A DNA stretch of 50,215 nt, taken from Synergistes sp. GTDB lineage: Bacteria; Synergistota; Synergistia; Synergistales; Synergistaceae. The translations under genes and the position numbers were made by a program. How positions within the stretch are numbered: position 1 is the first letter of the stretch; every line of letters begins with the position of its first letter. Positions 15,840 to 23,189 of this stretch are shown here, piece by piece. Where the stretch lies: contig JAFYJW010000003.1 of the NCBI GenBank assembly GCA_017537925.1, positions 1-50,215 of the forward strand. Direction: 5' to 3'. Below the pieces are notes generated by a model. The model was not told the origin of the DNA, searched no databases, and worked only from the letters and a program-made list of their open reading frames with translations.

Positions 15840-17287
15840 ATTATAAAATAGTCGCTCATTTCCTGTCGGGACTGTCGTTCACCATCACCACGTCCTTCCT
15901 TTTCCCGCTTTTCTGGGCGGTGGCGGACGGTACGGACGACGTACGCGCCATTCTGCTCTCTGCGGCTGTTGGAGCGGCGATCTCCCTGCTGCTTTTCGCT
16001 GTGGGACGCGGAGCGAAAAAGGAAGACCTGGGGACGCGCGAAGCGATAGCGGGAGTCGCATTTTCCTGGGTCATAGCTTCGCTGATAGGCTGCCTTCCCT
16101 ACCTGTTCTACGGCTGCATCACTTCATTCACGGACGCTTACTTTGAGGCGATGTCCGGCTTTACCACGACCGGAGCTACCGTGCTGCGCGATATAGAGCC
16201 GATACCGCGCGGCATACTGATGTGGAGAGCCCAGACGCAGTGGCTCGGAGGGATGGGAATAGTCGTCCTTGTGATAGCTATGCTGCCTCTGCTCGGCGTA
16301 AACATGACTCAGCTCTTCAAGGCGGAAAGCCCAGGCCCAAGCCTTGAAAAAACTTCCCCCCGCATCGCGGAGATGGCAATGATGCTGTGGCGCGTATATA
16401 TGGGCGTTACCGTCGCAAGCACTCTTCTGCTTGCGGCGGGAGGCATGACTTTATACAACGCTATAGCGCACACCTTCGCCGCGGTATCCACCGGAGGCTT
16501 TTCCACGCACAACGCAAGCGTCGCATTTTACGATTCCGCTTATATAGACGTCGTGCTTACTTTGGTGATGTTTATTTCAGGCGCCAACTTCAATCTGCAC
16601 CTTGCCGCGATCAGGGGAAAAACTTTCAGTCCGTACAGGGATTCCGAGTTCCGCTTTTATACCGCCGTCGTGCTGGGCGCGTCGTTCATGGTATGCGCGG
16701 TCCTTCTGCACAGCGGCACTTTTAACGGCTTCTTCCGCGCGCTGCGCTATTCTCTCTTCCAGGTGGTGAGCATAATAACCACGACCGGTTTCGCTACCGC
16801 GGACTTTGCGCTGTGGCCGGTCTTTACGCAGTTCATGCTCCTGGCGCTGATGTTCATCGGAGGCTGCGCCGGATCCACGGCCGGAGCCATTAAATGCGTC
16901 CGTTTCCAGGTCGTGATAAAGGAATCGATAGCAGAGCTGAAAAAGATGATTCATCCGAACGCTGTTGTGGCGATATTCCAGAGCGGCGGCACGGTCAGCC
17001 CATCGATGGTGGCGTCTTCCGCATGCTTCATAGCCACCTATGTGATCATATGGGCCCTGTCATCCCTGGCTGTCAGCATCTCCGGCTGCGATATCGTAAC
17101 GGCGGTCAGTTCCGTATCCGCGACGCTCGGCAACATCGGCCCCGGCCTTGCCGACGTTGGACCTGTCTGCAACTTTGCATGGCAGAACAGCTTTGCCAAA
17201 TGGATATACATCTTTGACATGCTCTGCGGAAGGCTTGAGCTCTATACGATACTTGTCCTTTTCAGTAAGGATATGTGGAAAAGGTAA
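15836..17287 (+). CDS. trkH: Trk potassium transporter membrane subunit
   Basis: A 483-residue integral membrane protein of the TrkH/KtrB family with four pseudo-repeats of M1-P-M2. The selectivity loops include S-G-F-T-T-T-G-A-T (about 105-113), STGGFST (about 218-224) and TTTGFAT (about 315-321), each centred on the filter glycine. It moves K+ under TrkA control. The start is TTG 15836, overlapping the trkA TGA, with GGAGATGG upstream. Both trk genes thus appear to start with TTG. It ends 172 bases before nrdJ. Confidence 0.93.
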   Translation: MNYKIVAHFLSGLSFTITTSFLFPLFWAVADGTDDVRAILLSAAVGAAISLLLFAVGRGAKKEDLGTREAIAGVAFSWVIASLIGCLPYLFYGCITSFTDAYFEAMSGFTTTGATVLRDIEPIPRGILMWRAQTQWLGGMGIVVLVIAMLPLLGVNMTQLFKAESPGPSLEKTSPRIAEMAMMLWRVYMGVTVASTLLLAAGGMTLYNAIAHTFAAVSTGGFSTHNASVAFYDSAYIDVVLTLVMFISGANFNLHLAAIRGKTFSPYRDSEFRFYTAVVLGASFMVCAVLLHSGTFNGFFRALRYSLFQVVSIITTTGFATADFALWPVFTQFMLLALMFIGGCAGSTAGAIKCVRFQVVIKESIAELKKMIHPNAVVAIFQSGGTVSPSMVASSACFIATYVIIWALSSLAVSISGCDIVTAVSSVSATLGNIGPGLADVGPVCNFAWQNSFAKWIYIFDMLCGRLELYTILVLFSKDMWKR

Positions 17288-17319
17288 GACTTCCGTCCTG
17301 TTTATACACACTTATTAAC

Positions 17320-17366
17320 ACACTACCCATAGCGTTTAGTGTATAACTTGTCAATATATATAGTGT
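17320..17366 (+). promoter_or_regulatory. Pair of NrdR boxes upstream of nrdJ
   Basis: Box 1 is ACACTACCCATAGCGT (17320-17335) and box 2 is TCAATATATATAGTGT (17351-17366). They match the known NrdR consensus (acaCwAtATaTwGtgt) at about 12 and 14 of 16 positions. Their starts are exactly 31 bases apart, the three-turn spacing typical of NrdR operators. A TATAGT -10 (17359-17364) lies inside box 2, so NrdR binding would block the promoter. Confidence 0.8.
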
Positions 17367-17384
17367 TTTTCACTTTTCAAAACC

Positions 17385-17442
17385 CCGGATAACTGCTATC
17401 ATGAGCCAGGTGCGGTTTCACACTTAAACGGCTTTTATCCGG
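17385..17442 (+). promoter_or_regulatory. Inverted repeat that could pair with the nrdJ ribosome binding site
   Basis: CCGGATAA (17385-17392) is the exact complement of TTATCCGG (17435-17442), whose last two bases begin the GGAGG ribosome binding site (17441-17445). The 42-base loop has no recognised riboswitch. It may be a translational control or a chance pairing. Confidence 0.35.
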
Positions 17443-17459
17443 AGGTTTGTTTTACTGTC

Positions 17460-19169
17460 ATGATCATTAAACCCGCTTTCAGTCAATCCGCAAGGGATAT
17501 TCTGCGCGACCGTTACCTTTGGCGCGATGAAAACAGGAACCCCGTAGAGAAACCGGAAGAGATGCTGCAGCGCGTCGCCGGACACGTAGCGGGTGCGGAA
17601 CGCACTCTTCCCCTGCGCTGCAAATGGGCGGACGAATTCTACGAGATCATGGCCCGCCTTCTCTTTATGCCGAACAGCCCCACGCTTATGAACGCGGGGC
17701 GCCCGTCTCCGCACGGACAGCTTGCGGCCTGTTTCGTGATAGGCATAGAAGATACGATGGAGAGCATCTGCGAAGCGCTTCGCAAACAGATGCTTATACA
17801 CAAGAGCGGCGGCGGCACCGGTTTCAACTTCTCAAAGCTGCGCAGCGAAGGCGCAAAGGTAAACAGCACAAACGGGCGCGCATCGGGGCCGGTATCCTTC
17901 ATGGGACTCTTCGACAAAGCCACGGAAACGGTGCAGCAGGGCGGCATGAGGCGCGGCGCGAATATGGGGATACTGAGCGCCGATCATCCCGACATCAGAA
18001 AATTTATCCACTGCAAGGATAAAGACGGCACGATAACGAATTTCAATATCTCAGTCGGAATATCTGACAGCTTTATGGGAAAAGCGCAGGAATCCCCTGA
18101 AAGCAGCGAGGCGGCGCTCCTTGCGGAGATAGCGGACTCGGCATGGCGCACCGGAGACCCTGGCGTGATTTTTTTTGACGCGATAAACCGCGGCAACACG
18201 ACCCCGGCCCTTGGGGAACTCTCCGCGACAAATCCCTGCGGCGAATCTCCGCTCTATCCAAACGAGGCCTGCAATTTAGGCTCAATAAATCTTTCGCTGA
18301 TGGTTAAGGACGGGCGTTTCGATTACGATCTGCTGCGCTCCGTCACCGCCGTTGCGACGCGTTTTCTTGACGACGTCATAGAGATAAACGATTATCCTCT
18401 GCCGGAGATCGCAGAAGCCGTCAGACTGACGCGGAAGATCGGGCTCGGCGTTATGGGCTGGGCAGACCTGCTCTTCCGTCTCCGCGTGCCTTATGACAGC
18501 GAGGAGGCGCTTACGCTTGCCGAAAGCATAATGAAGACGATACGCGACGCCGCGCATGAAACGTCGGCAGAGTTGGGCAAAGAAAAAGGAATACCCGCAT
18601 CTCTTGCGCACCTCGGACGCAGGAACGCCACTCTGACGTGCATAGCTCCTACGGGGACCATCGCACTGCTGGCAGGCTGTTCCTCCGGCATAGAGCCTCT
18701 CTTCGCGCTCGAGCATACCCGGGTGCGCACGCAGCTCGACGGCAAAAAGGTCGTCATGAAGCAGGTCAACCGTTGGTACGAAGAGGCGCAGAAGGAAGGG
18801 CTGAGCGAAGATATCATGAAAAAAGTCTTCGTCACGTCTCACGACATATCTCCCTCCGCTCACGTGCGCATGCAGGGAAGCTTCCAGAAGTACACGGATC
18901 TTGCGGTATCCAAGACGATAAACCTGCGCCACGAATGCAGCGTAAAAGATGTGCTGGACGCGTACATGCTGGCATGGAAGGAAGGCTGCAAGGGGATAAC
19001 AGTGTATCGCGACGGCTCAAAGCAGAGCCAGGTCCTCTACACAAAGGAGGACGAAGGAAAAGCCCTTGAAAAGAGCGCCGAGGAAAACGCGCGCATCGAG
19101 AAAAAAGAAAAAATCGCTGTCCCGCTCTCCGCGGCAAAGCCGCGCTTCGTGCTCAAGAGGTCCGATTAG
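17460..19169 (+). CDS. nrdJ: Adenosylcobalamin-dependent (class II) ribonucleotide reductase
   Basis: Reduces ribonucleotides to deoxyribonucleotides with an adenosylcobalamin-derived thiyl radical, so no oxygen is needed. At 569 residues it is a compact class II enzyme. PNSPTL is at 71-76. The redox pair is Cys91 and Cys271. The radical Cys260 and Glu262 lie in NPCGE, and the Cys260-Cys271 spacing of 11 matches Thermotoga NrdJ. APTGTIALLAGCSSGIEP supplies the phosphate-binding region. No N-terminal ATP-cone is present. The protein stops shortly after GITVYRDGSKQSQVL and lacks the C-terminal TSCPD-type domain and the tail cysteines seen in many NrdJ. A terminator 20 bases on shows this is the natural end. 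Expression is probably controlled by NrdR. Confidence 0.93.
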   Translation: MIIKPAFSQSARDILRDRYLWRDENRNPVEKPEEMLQRVAGHVAGAERTLPLRCKWADEFYEIMARLLFMPNSPTLMNAGRPSPHGQLAACFVIGIEDTMESICEALRKQMLIHKSGGGTGFNFSKLRSEGAKVNSTNGRASGPVSFMGLFDKATETVQQGGMRRGANMGILSADHPDIRKFIHCKDKDGTITNFNISVGISDSFMGKAQESPESSEAALLAEIADSAWRTGDPGVIFFDAINRGNTTPALGELSATNPCGESPLYPNEACNLGSINLSLMVKDGRFDYDLLRSVTAVATRFLDDVIEINDYPLPEIAEAVRLTRKIGLGVMGWADLLFRLRVPYDSEEALTLAESIMKTIRDAAHETSAELGKEKGIPASLAHLGRRNATLTCIAPTGTIALLAGCSSGIEPLFALEHTRVRTQLDGKKVVMKQVNRWYEEAQKEGLSEDIMKKVFVTSHDISPSAHVRMQGSFQKYTDLAVSKTINLRHECSVKDVLDAYMLAWKEGCKGITVYRDGSKQSQVLYTKEDEGKALEKSAEENARIEKKEKIAVPLSAAKPRFVLKRSD

Positions 19170-19188
19170 AAAGAAAAATATAGAATAG

Positions 19189-19225
19189 AAAAGCCGGCGC
19201 GCACGAATGGCGCGCCGGCTTTTTT
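19189..19225. terminator. Bidirectional terminator between nrdJ and the racemase-like gene
   Basis: A perfect 14-bp stem, AAAAGCCGGCGCGC and its complement, closes a 7-base loop. TTTTTT-type tails are present on both strands, so it serves both convergent genes. Confidence 0.92.
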
Positions 19226-19244
19226 CGTACATTTTAACCGAATC

Positions 19245-19994
19245 TTACATCGAGTACTGCGGCCCTACGTATTCCGTGGGGTTCAGCGCGCTTTCGTAAT
19301 GCCTTATCATCGTTATAAAGTCAAAAACGGGAAGCCCCGTATGGCGGTGGACCGCCGCTGCAAAAGGCGGCAGGTCGCTGCATTCAAGCTGAATCGCGGC
19401 CACCTCGGGGTTTTCGGCGAGCATTTTATCGCAGACCTCAAGTATTTCGCGTTCTATAACGTCTGTGTCCATCGTACCCTTTTCTTCGAGTACGGAGGAG
19501 CGGAATTCATACTTTTCCTCCATTCCGTAAAGGACAACGGGCATATCGGGAGTTATGCCGACGTTGCGCAGATGACGTTCGGTCATCACAGAGGCGTTTG
19601 CCGAGATTATCCCGACCTTTTTGCCGCGCTTCAATGTGCGCACGATGAAGGGGACCTGAAGCATGCTCGACATAAATACCGGGACATTGACGGAATCGGC
19701 TATCTCCTGCTGAAAAAGCGCCATGAAGCCGCAGGCTCCCGTTATCGCGCGCACACCCTCGGCCTCTAACTTCTGCGCGCCCTCTATGAACGGAGCCAGC
19801 AGGGCCGGGTCACGCTGATTGAGAAGGCGGTCGATCGATGCGCCGCGCACCTCGTGGTAGCGCACAGGAAATGGGTATGTCGTAGCATTCCCGACATTCC
19901 CCGGAACACAGGGGTAGGCTGCGTCGAGTATGAGTATTCCGATAGGCTCTCCATCCCAGGATCTTGATTTTGATTTGATCTTATAAAAAGGCAT
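19245..19994 (-). CDS. Aspartate/glutamate racemase superfamily protein
   Basis: 249 residues with the two-cysteine, cofactor-independent racemase arrangement: Cys88 in TGACGF and Cys205 in QLECSDLP. Residues about 123-135 (RGKKVGIISANAS) begin the second half-domain. These enzymes interconvert L and D forms of Asp, Glu or hydantoins, or act as decarboxylases or maleate isomerases. The N-terminal 15 residues are a basic extension before the domain. AGGGGGA lies close before the start, with a well-formed promoter (20051-20080) about 60 bases upstream. It stands alone. A role in amino-acid catabolism is likely, but the substrate is not defined. Confidence 0.8.
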   Translation of the reverse strand: MPFYKIKSKSRSWDGEPIGILILDAAYPCVPGNVGNATTYPFPVRYHEVRGASIDRLLNQRDPALLAPFIEGAQKLEAEGVRAITGACGFMALFQQEIADSVNVPVFMSSMLQVPFIVRTLKRGKKVGIISANASVMTERHLRNVGITPDMPVVLYGMEEKYEFRSSVLEEKGTMDTDVIEREILEVCDKMLAENPEVAAIQLECSDLPPFAAAVHRHTGLPVFDFITMIRHYESALNPTEYVGPQYSM

Positions 19995-20050
19995 ATTCTC
20001 TCCCCCTCAGAAACTCTTGATGATGTGTTTAAATGCTATTGATGTTCTGT

Positions 20051-20080
20051 AATTTAGCACTGATAATATTTGTCTGTCAA
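20051..20080 (-). promoter_or_regulatory. Predicted promoter of the racemase-like gene
   Basis: On the minus strand, a perfect TTGACA (20080-20075), an 18-base spacer and TAAATT (20056-20051). The surrounding 20035-20170 is strongly AT-rich. Confidence 0.65.
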
Positions 20081-20084
20081 TAAT

Positions 20085-20340
20085 TTATAAAGAAAATATA
20101 AAATTTTTTAAAATCAATATAAAGTTTTTCAAAATCACATAAATATCCACATTTTAAGCTAAATTTACTCAGGCATATATGGGAAAGAGAAGCCGACGGC
20201 TAAGGATACTTCCCGATCGAATACGGTTTGATGACGGCCGCACCGATACGCAATAAATCAAGAGCCGTACACTGAAGCCGGCGCGCGGCCTTTTCGTGCG
20301 GCGCTGCAGGCCGCAAATCGAAATAATTACAGCGTCCGAA
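20085..20340. other. Intergenic region without a recognised gene
   Basis: The first part is AT-rich with runs of A and T. The second part has a GCGGCC/GGCCGC hairpin (about 20286-20314) without a T-run, which may weakly end the minus-strand transcript of 20346-20717. Nothing else was recognised. Confidence 0.4.
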
Positions 20341-20345
20341 TCAAA

Positions 20346-20717
20346 TCACTCTGCCGGATCCTCTTCTTTTCTCAGGGCAGAGGGGGGCAGTTCGATCACT
20401 TCTTCCGCTTCTTCCATATCTTTTTCACTGGCCGCGACGTTTACGGCGTCGCTCTGCGTGCGCTCCGCTGAAAAGCCGTCCGCAGGTCCTTCTTCGGTAT
20501 ATATCCGGCGCCGCCCGGCTCCGGCCTCTTCGCCGTCATCCGCATCGCCGGTCGGCCTTCGGTTCGTGCAGATATAGGGCGTTCCGCCTTTAATGATTTT
20601 GTAAGTCAAAAAAACAATCAGAAACACTCCGGCAAAGGCAGCAAAAAGTATCGTCACCGGAAAAGCTATGCCGAATATGAGTGTGCCGATGATCAAAATC
20701 AGTATAAACCAGGTCAT
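20346..20717 (-). CDS. Small two-helix membrane protein with acidic tail
   Basis: 123 residues. Two closely spaced hydrophobic segments (about 3-22 and 24-43) are followed by a polar, Glu/Asp-rich, probably disordered C-terminal tail of about 80 residues. I do not recognise the family. Its ATG overlaps the rlmN stop by four bases, with GAGGAAAAG upstream, so it is translated with rlmN. Its acidic tail contrasts with the strongly basic tail of the RlmN encoded just before it. A physical interaction is conceivable but purely inferred. Confidence 0.6.
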   Translation of the reverse strand: MTWFILILIIGTLIFGIAFPVTILFAAFAGVFLIVFLTYKIIKGGTPYICTNRRPTGDADDGEEAGAGRRRIYTEEGPADGFSAERTQSDAVNVAASEKDMEEAEEVIELPPSALRKEEDPAE

Positions 20718-22342
20718 TTACTTTTCCTCGCTCTGCTGTTTTTATCGCGTACGTTTCTTTTCATCCCGCGTCCGGACGTTCCCTGTTTGCCGCCGGCGCC
20801 GAAAGAAGCGCTGCCCCCGGTGCGCTTTGTTTTTCCGCCGCGGAACTGAGCGGTCATCTCATGGTGCTCCCCGCGCTTCTGCCTGCGCGGACCGTTCCCG
20901 CTGGAGGCGGGCTTCTGCCTGCCGGGAGTCCGGACTGAAGAAGCGCGCCCCGGAGATGTTCCTTTTTCGGCGTCAAAATATCCTTCGCCGCCGCGCGTTT
21001 TTTTCATACTCCCGCCGCGGCCGTATGTATCCTGCCGCTTTTGTCCGCTTTTACCGCCGTTTCTGCCTGAAGCAGGACGTGCATCCTTTTTGCGTCCCCG
21101 GCCTGCGGGTTCTGATATAAAACCTCCTGACGGGCGGAATTGTTTTCTCTCCGTTCTTACCGATCCTGCTTTAATTTCTTTATCTTCTTCATGCCCCGTT
21201 TTTGCGCCGACTTCTTTTTTCATGCCGCGCCGTCTTAGGGCGGCGTCCGGACCTGCTGGGGCGTTTCCCGAATCGGATGCTGTCTTATCCTTAAAGGCCG
21301 CCTCGCCGCTTTGCGTCTTGCGCCGCAGCTGCCCGCAGGCAGCGTCTATATCGGCGCCGCGTTCGGCGCGGATCTCACACTCAAAGCCTGCGCTCTCCAA
21401 AACGCTGCGGAAGCGCAGCACCGCTTCGGTACGCGGTTTTTCGAAGCGCCCGCTGACCTCGTTTGCCGGAATGAGGTTGACGAATACATGAAGCCCCTTC
21501 AGATAGCGCAGCAGATCGCGGGCTGCTTCAACGCTGTCGTTCACACCCCCGAAAAGGGCATATTCTATCGTTATGCGGTCTCCGGTAACAGCCTGATATC
21601 TCTGCATCGCCGAACGAAGTTCTTCCAGCGGATATGTCCTGTTGACGGGCATCAGCGCGCTCCTCAGCTCGCTGTCCGCGGCGTGGAGCGACACGGCAAG
21701 CCTTGCTCCGAGACCTGAAGCCGCAAATTCCTCGATTCCCGGGATGATGCCGGACGTCGAGATCGTAATGTGCCGTATGCCGAGCCTGCGCATTTTCGGG
21801 CTGTTCAGCATGCGCACGGACTTAAGGACCGACGCGGTATTGAGGAAAGGCTCGCCCATGCCCATGTAGACCACGCTGTTCACCTGCCGCCCCATATGCT
21901 TCTCGGCCGCAAGCAGCTGCCCTGCTATCTCGCCGGGGCTCAGACTGCGAACGAATCCGGACTGTCCCGTGGCGCAGAATGAACACTGCAGCGGGCAGCC
22001 TACCTGAGTAGACATGCAGAGAGTAAGGCGGCTGCCTTCCTTAAGCAGGACCGATTCCACCATTTCCCCGTCGCGAAGCCGCCAGAGAAACTTTCTTGTG
22101 CCGTCCTGGGAACGCTGCTCCCTCTGGAGGGCGGGGTAGGCAAAATCCAGCCGTTCGGCAAGAGCCGTTCTTAAGTCTTTCGACAGATTTGTCATTTCGG
22201 ACGGTTCACAGACATACTTCTGCCACAGCCACTCGCATATCTGCCCGGCTCTGAAATTCGGCTCTGCGAAAGCTCCGGTCATATATTCTTCCCATTCGCT
22301 GTAATCAAGGTCAAGCGCGTATTTTTTTTCTGTCATATCCAT
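20714..22342 (-). CDS. rlmN: Dual-specificity 23S rRNA (A2503-C2)/tRNA (A37-C2) methyltransferase RlmN with long basic C-terminal extension
   Basis: A radical SAM enzyme that methylates C2 of A2503 in 23S rRNA and A37 in some tRNAs. Residues 1 to about 342 are a normal RlmN. It has the radical SAM motif C-x3-C-x2-C in GCPLQCSFCATG, GMGEP for SAM binding, SLHA and a C-terminal methyl-carrying Cys in DIDAACGQL. The last 200 residues are not part of the family. They are low-complexity and rich in Arg, Lys, Gly and Ser, so probably disordered and RNA-binding. The start is set at 22342 (GGAAAG upstream). The open frame reaches back to 22501 into the upstream gene. It lies in an operon with a cytidylate-kinase-like gene and a small membrane protein. 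Confidence 0.92.
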   Translation of the reverse strand: MDMTEKKYALDLDYSEWEEYMTGAFAEPNFRAGQICEWLWQKYVCEPSEMTNLSKDLRTALAERLDFAYPALQREQRSQDGTRKFLWRLRDGEMVESVLLKEGSRLTLCMSTQVGCPLQCSFCATGQSGFVRSLSPGEIAGQLLAAEKHMGRQVNSVVYMGMGEPFLNTASVLKSVRMLNSPKMRRLGIRHITISTSGIIPGIEEFAASGLGARLAVSLHAADSELRSALMPVNRTYPLEELRSAMQRYQAVTGDRITIEYALFGGVNDSVEAARDLLRYLKGLHVFVNLIPANEVSGRFEKPRTEAVLRFRSVLESAGFECEIRAERGADIDAACGQLRRKTQSGEAAFKDKTASDSGNAPAGPDAALRRRGMKKEVGAKTGHEEDKEIKAGSVRTERKQFRPSGGFISEPAGRGRKKDARPASGRNGGKSGQKRQDTYGRGGSMKKTRGGEGYFDAEKGTSPGRASSVRTPGRQKPASSGNGPRRQKRGEHHEMTAQFRGGKTKRTGGSASFGAGGKQGTSGRGMKRNVRDKNSRARKSK

Positions 22343-22398
22343 CAGGTCTTTCCGGCATATGCGGCCTGCTGCGGAATCTTTTCTTCCGCCGTGCATAT

Positions 22399-23007
22399 TT
22401 ATAAGCAGTTCTCCAGATATGCCTCTATAGTAGCGACGGCACCGTCGATTCCGACTTTGTCGGTATTTATGCATACATCGTAGTCTTCCATGCGTCCCCA
22501 TTTTTTATCGGTGTAAAATTCGTGATACTTGGCGCGTTTCTTATCCACGTCTATAACGCGCTTTTTGATCTCTTCCCGCGTGAAGTCAAGGCCTTCCGGG
22601 ACCATTGACATCTTCCTGTTTACGCGCGAGTCAAGGCTTGCGTATATAAAACAGTTGACAGGGTTCATATGGCGCAGTATATAGTCTGCGCAGCGCCCTA
22701 CGACAACGCACGGCCCATGCTCGGCAAGGCTTCTTATCAGCCTGGACTGTCCTTTATATATTAGATCGGAGGGCAGATCCTGATAGAATACCGGCATGGA
22801 AAACCCGGGCATGACCGGACATATCGGAGGAGAACACTTTTCTTCGTTGGCTTCTATGAAGTCAGCATTGTATTTTCCGTCCTTGGCCAGCATATCAACG
22901 AGCTCTTTGTCGTAGAACTTTATACCGAGCTTCTGTGCAAGCCTCATCCCGATCTCGTGCCCGCCGCTTCCGAACTGTCTGCTTATCGTTACGATTCTGT
23001 TAGCCAT
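22399..23007 (-). CDS. Cytidylate kinase-like family protein
   Basis: 202 residues matching the cytidylate-kinase-like (AAA/P-loop) group. ISRQFGSGGHEIG at the N terminus is the modified Walker A, followed by KLGIKFYDKELVD. VVVGRCADYIL and a D-x-K-R-A-K-Y-H-E-F-Y-T-D-K-K-W-G block (typical of this group) come later. It is not a standard Cmk, and homologues in anaerobes are of unknown substrate. The start is ATG 23007 at MANRIVTISRQ. The frame stays open upstream to 23151, but that part crosses the TATAAT at 23044-23049. It heads the operon with rlmN. Confidence 0.82.
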   Translation of the reverse strand: MANRIVTISRQFGSGGHEIGMRLAQKLGIKFYDKELVDMLAKDGKYNADFIEANEEKCSPPICPVMPGFSMPVFYQDLPSDLIYKGQSRLIRSLAEHGPCVVVGRCADYILRHMNPVNCFIYASLDSRVNRKMSMVPEGLDFTREEIKKRVIDVDKKRAKYHEFYTDKKWGRMEDYDVCINTDKVGIDGAVATIEAYLENCL

Positions 23008-23043
23008 GCCCTTCCTTCCTTTCATGGTCGCTGTTTTGGGATT

Positions 23044-23049
23044 ATTATA
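23044..23049 (-). promoter_or_regulatory. -10 element for the cytidylate-kinase-like gene
   Basis: A perfect TATAAT on the minus strand, 37 bases before ATG 23007. The -35 (TTTATT at 17 bases) is weak. Confidence 0.5.
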
Positions 23050-23116
23050 CCTTGAATTATGAGCGAAATAAAAAGCATCAGGATAATTATTCCTGAATAT
23101 GTACAGACAATTCGGC

Positions 23117-23158
23117 AAAAAGGCGGCGGAAGCACTGTTATCGCTGCTCATACCGCGC
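23117..23158 (-). terminator. Probable terminator of the arn/ugd operon
   Basis: On the minus strand, a GCGCGG/CCGCCGC imperfect GC stem with a loop of about 22 bases is followed by CTTTTTG. It lies about 30 bases after the ugd stop. Confidence 0.5.
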
Positions 23159-23189
23159 GTTAATGCACAGGAGGGATAAGCGCCCGGGG

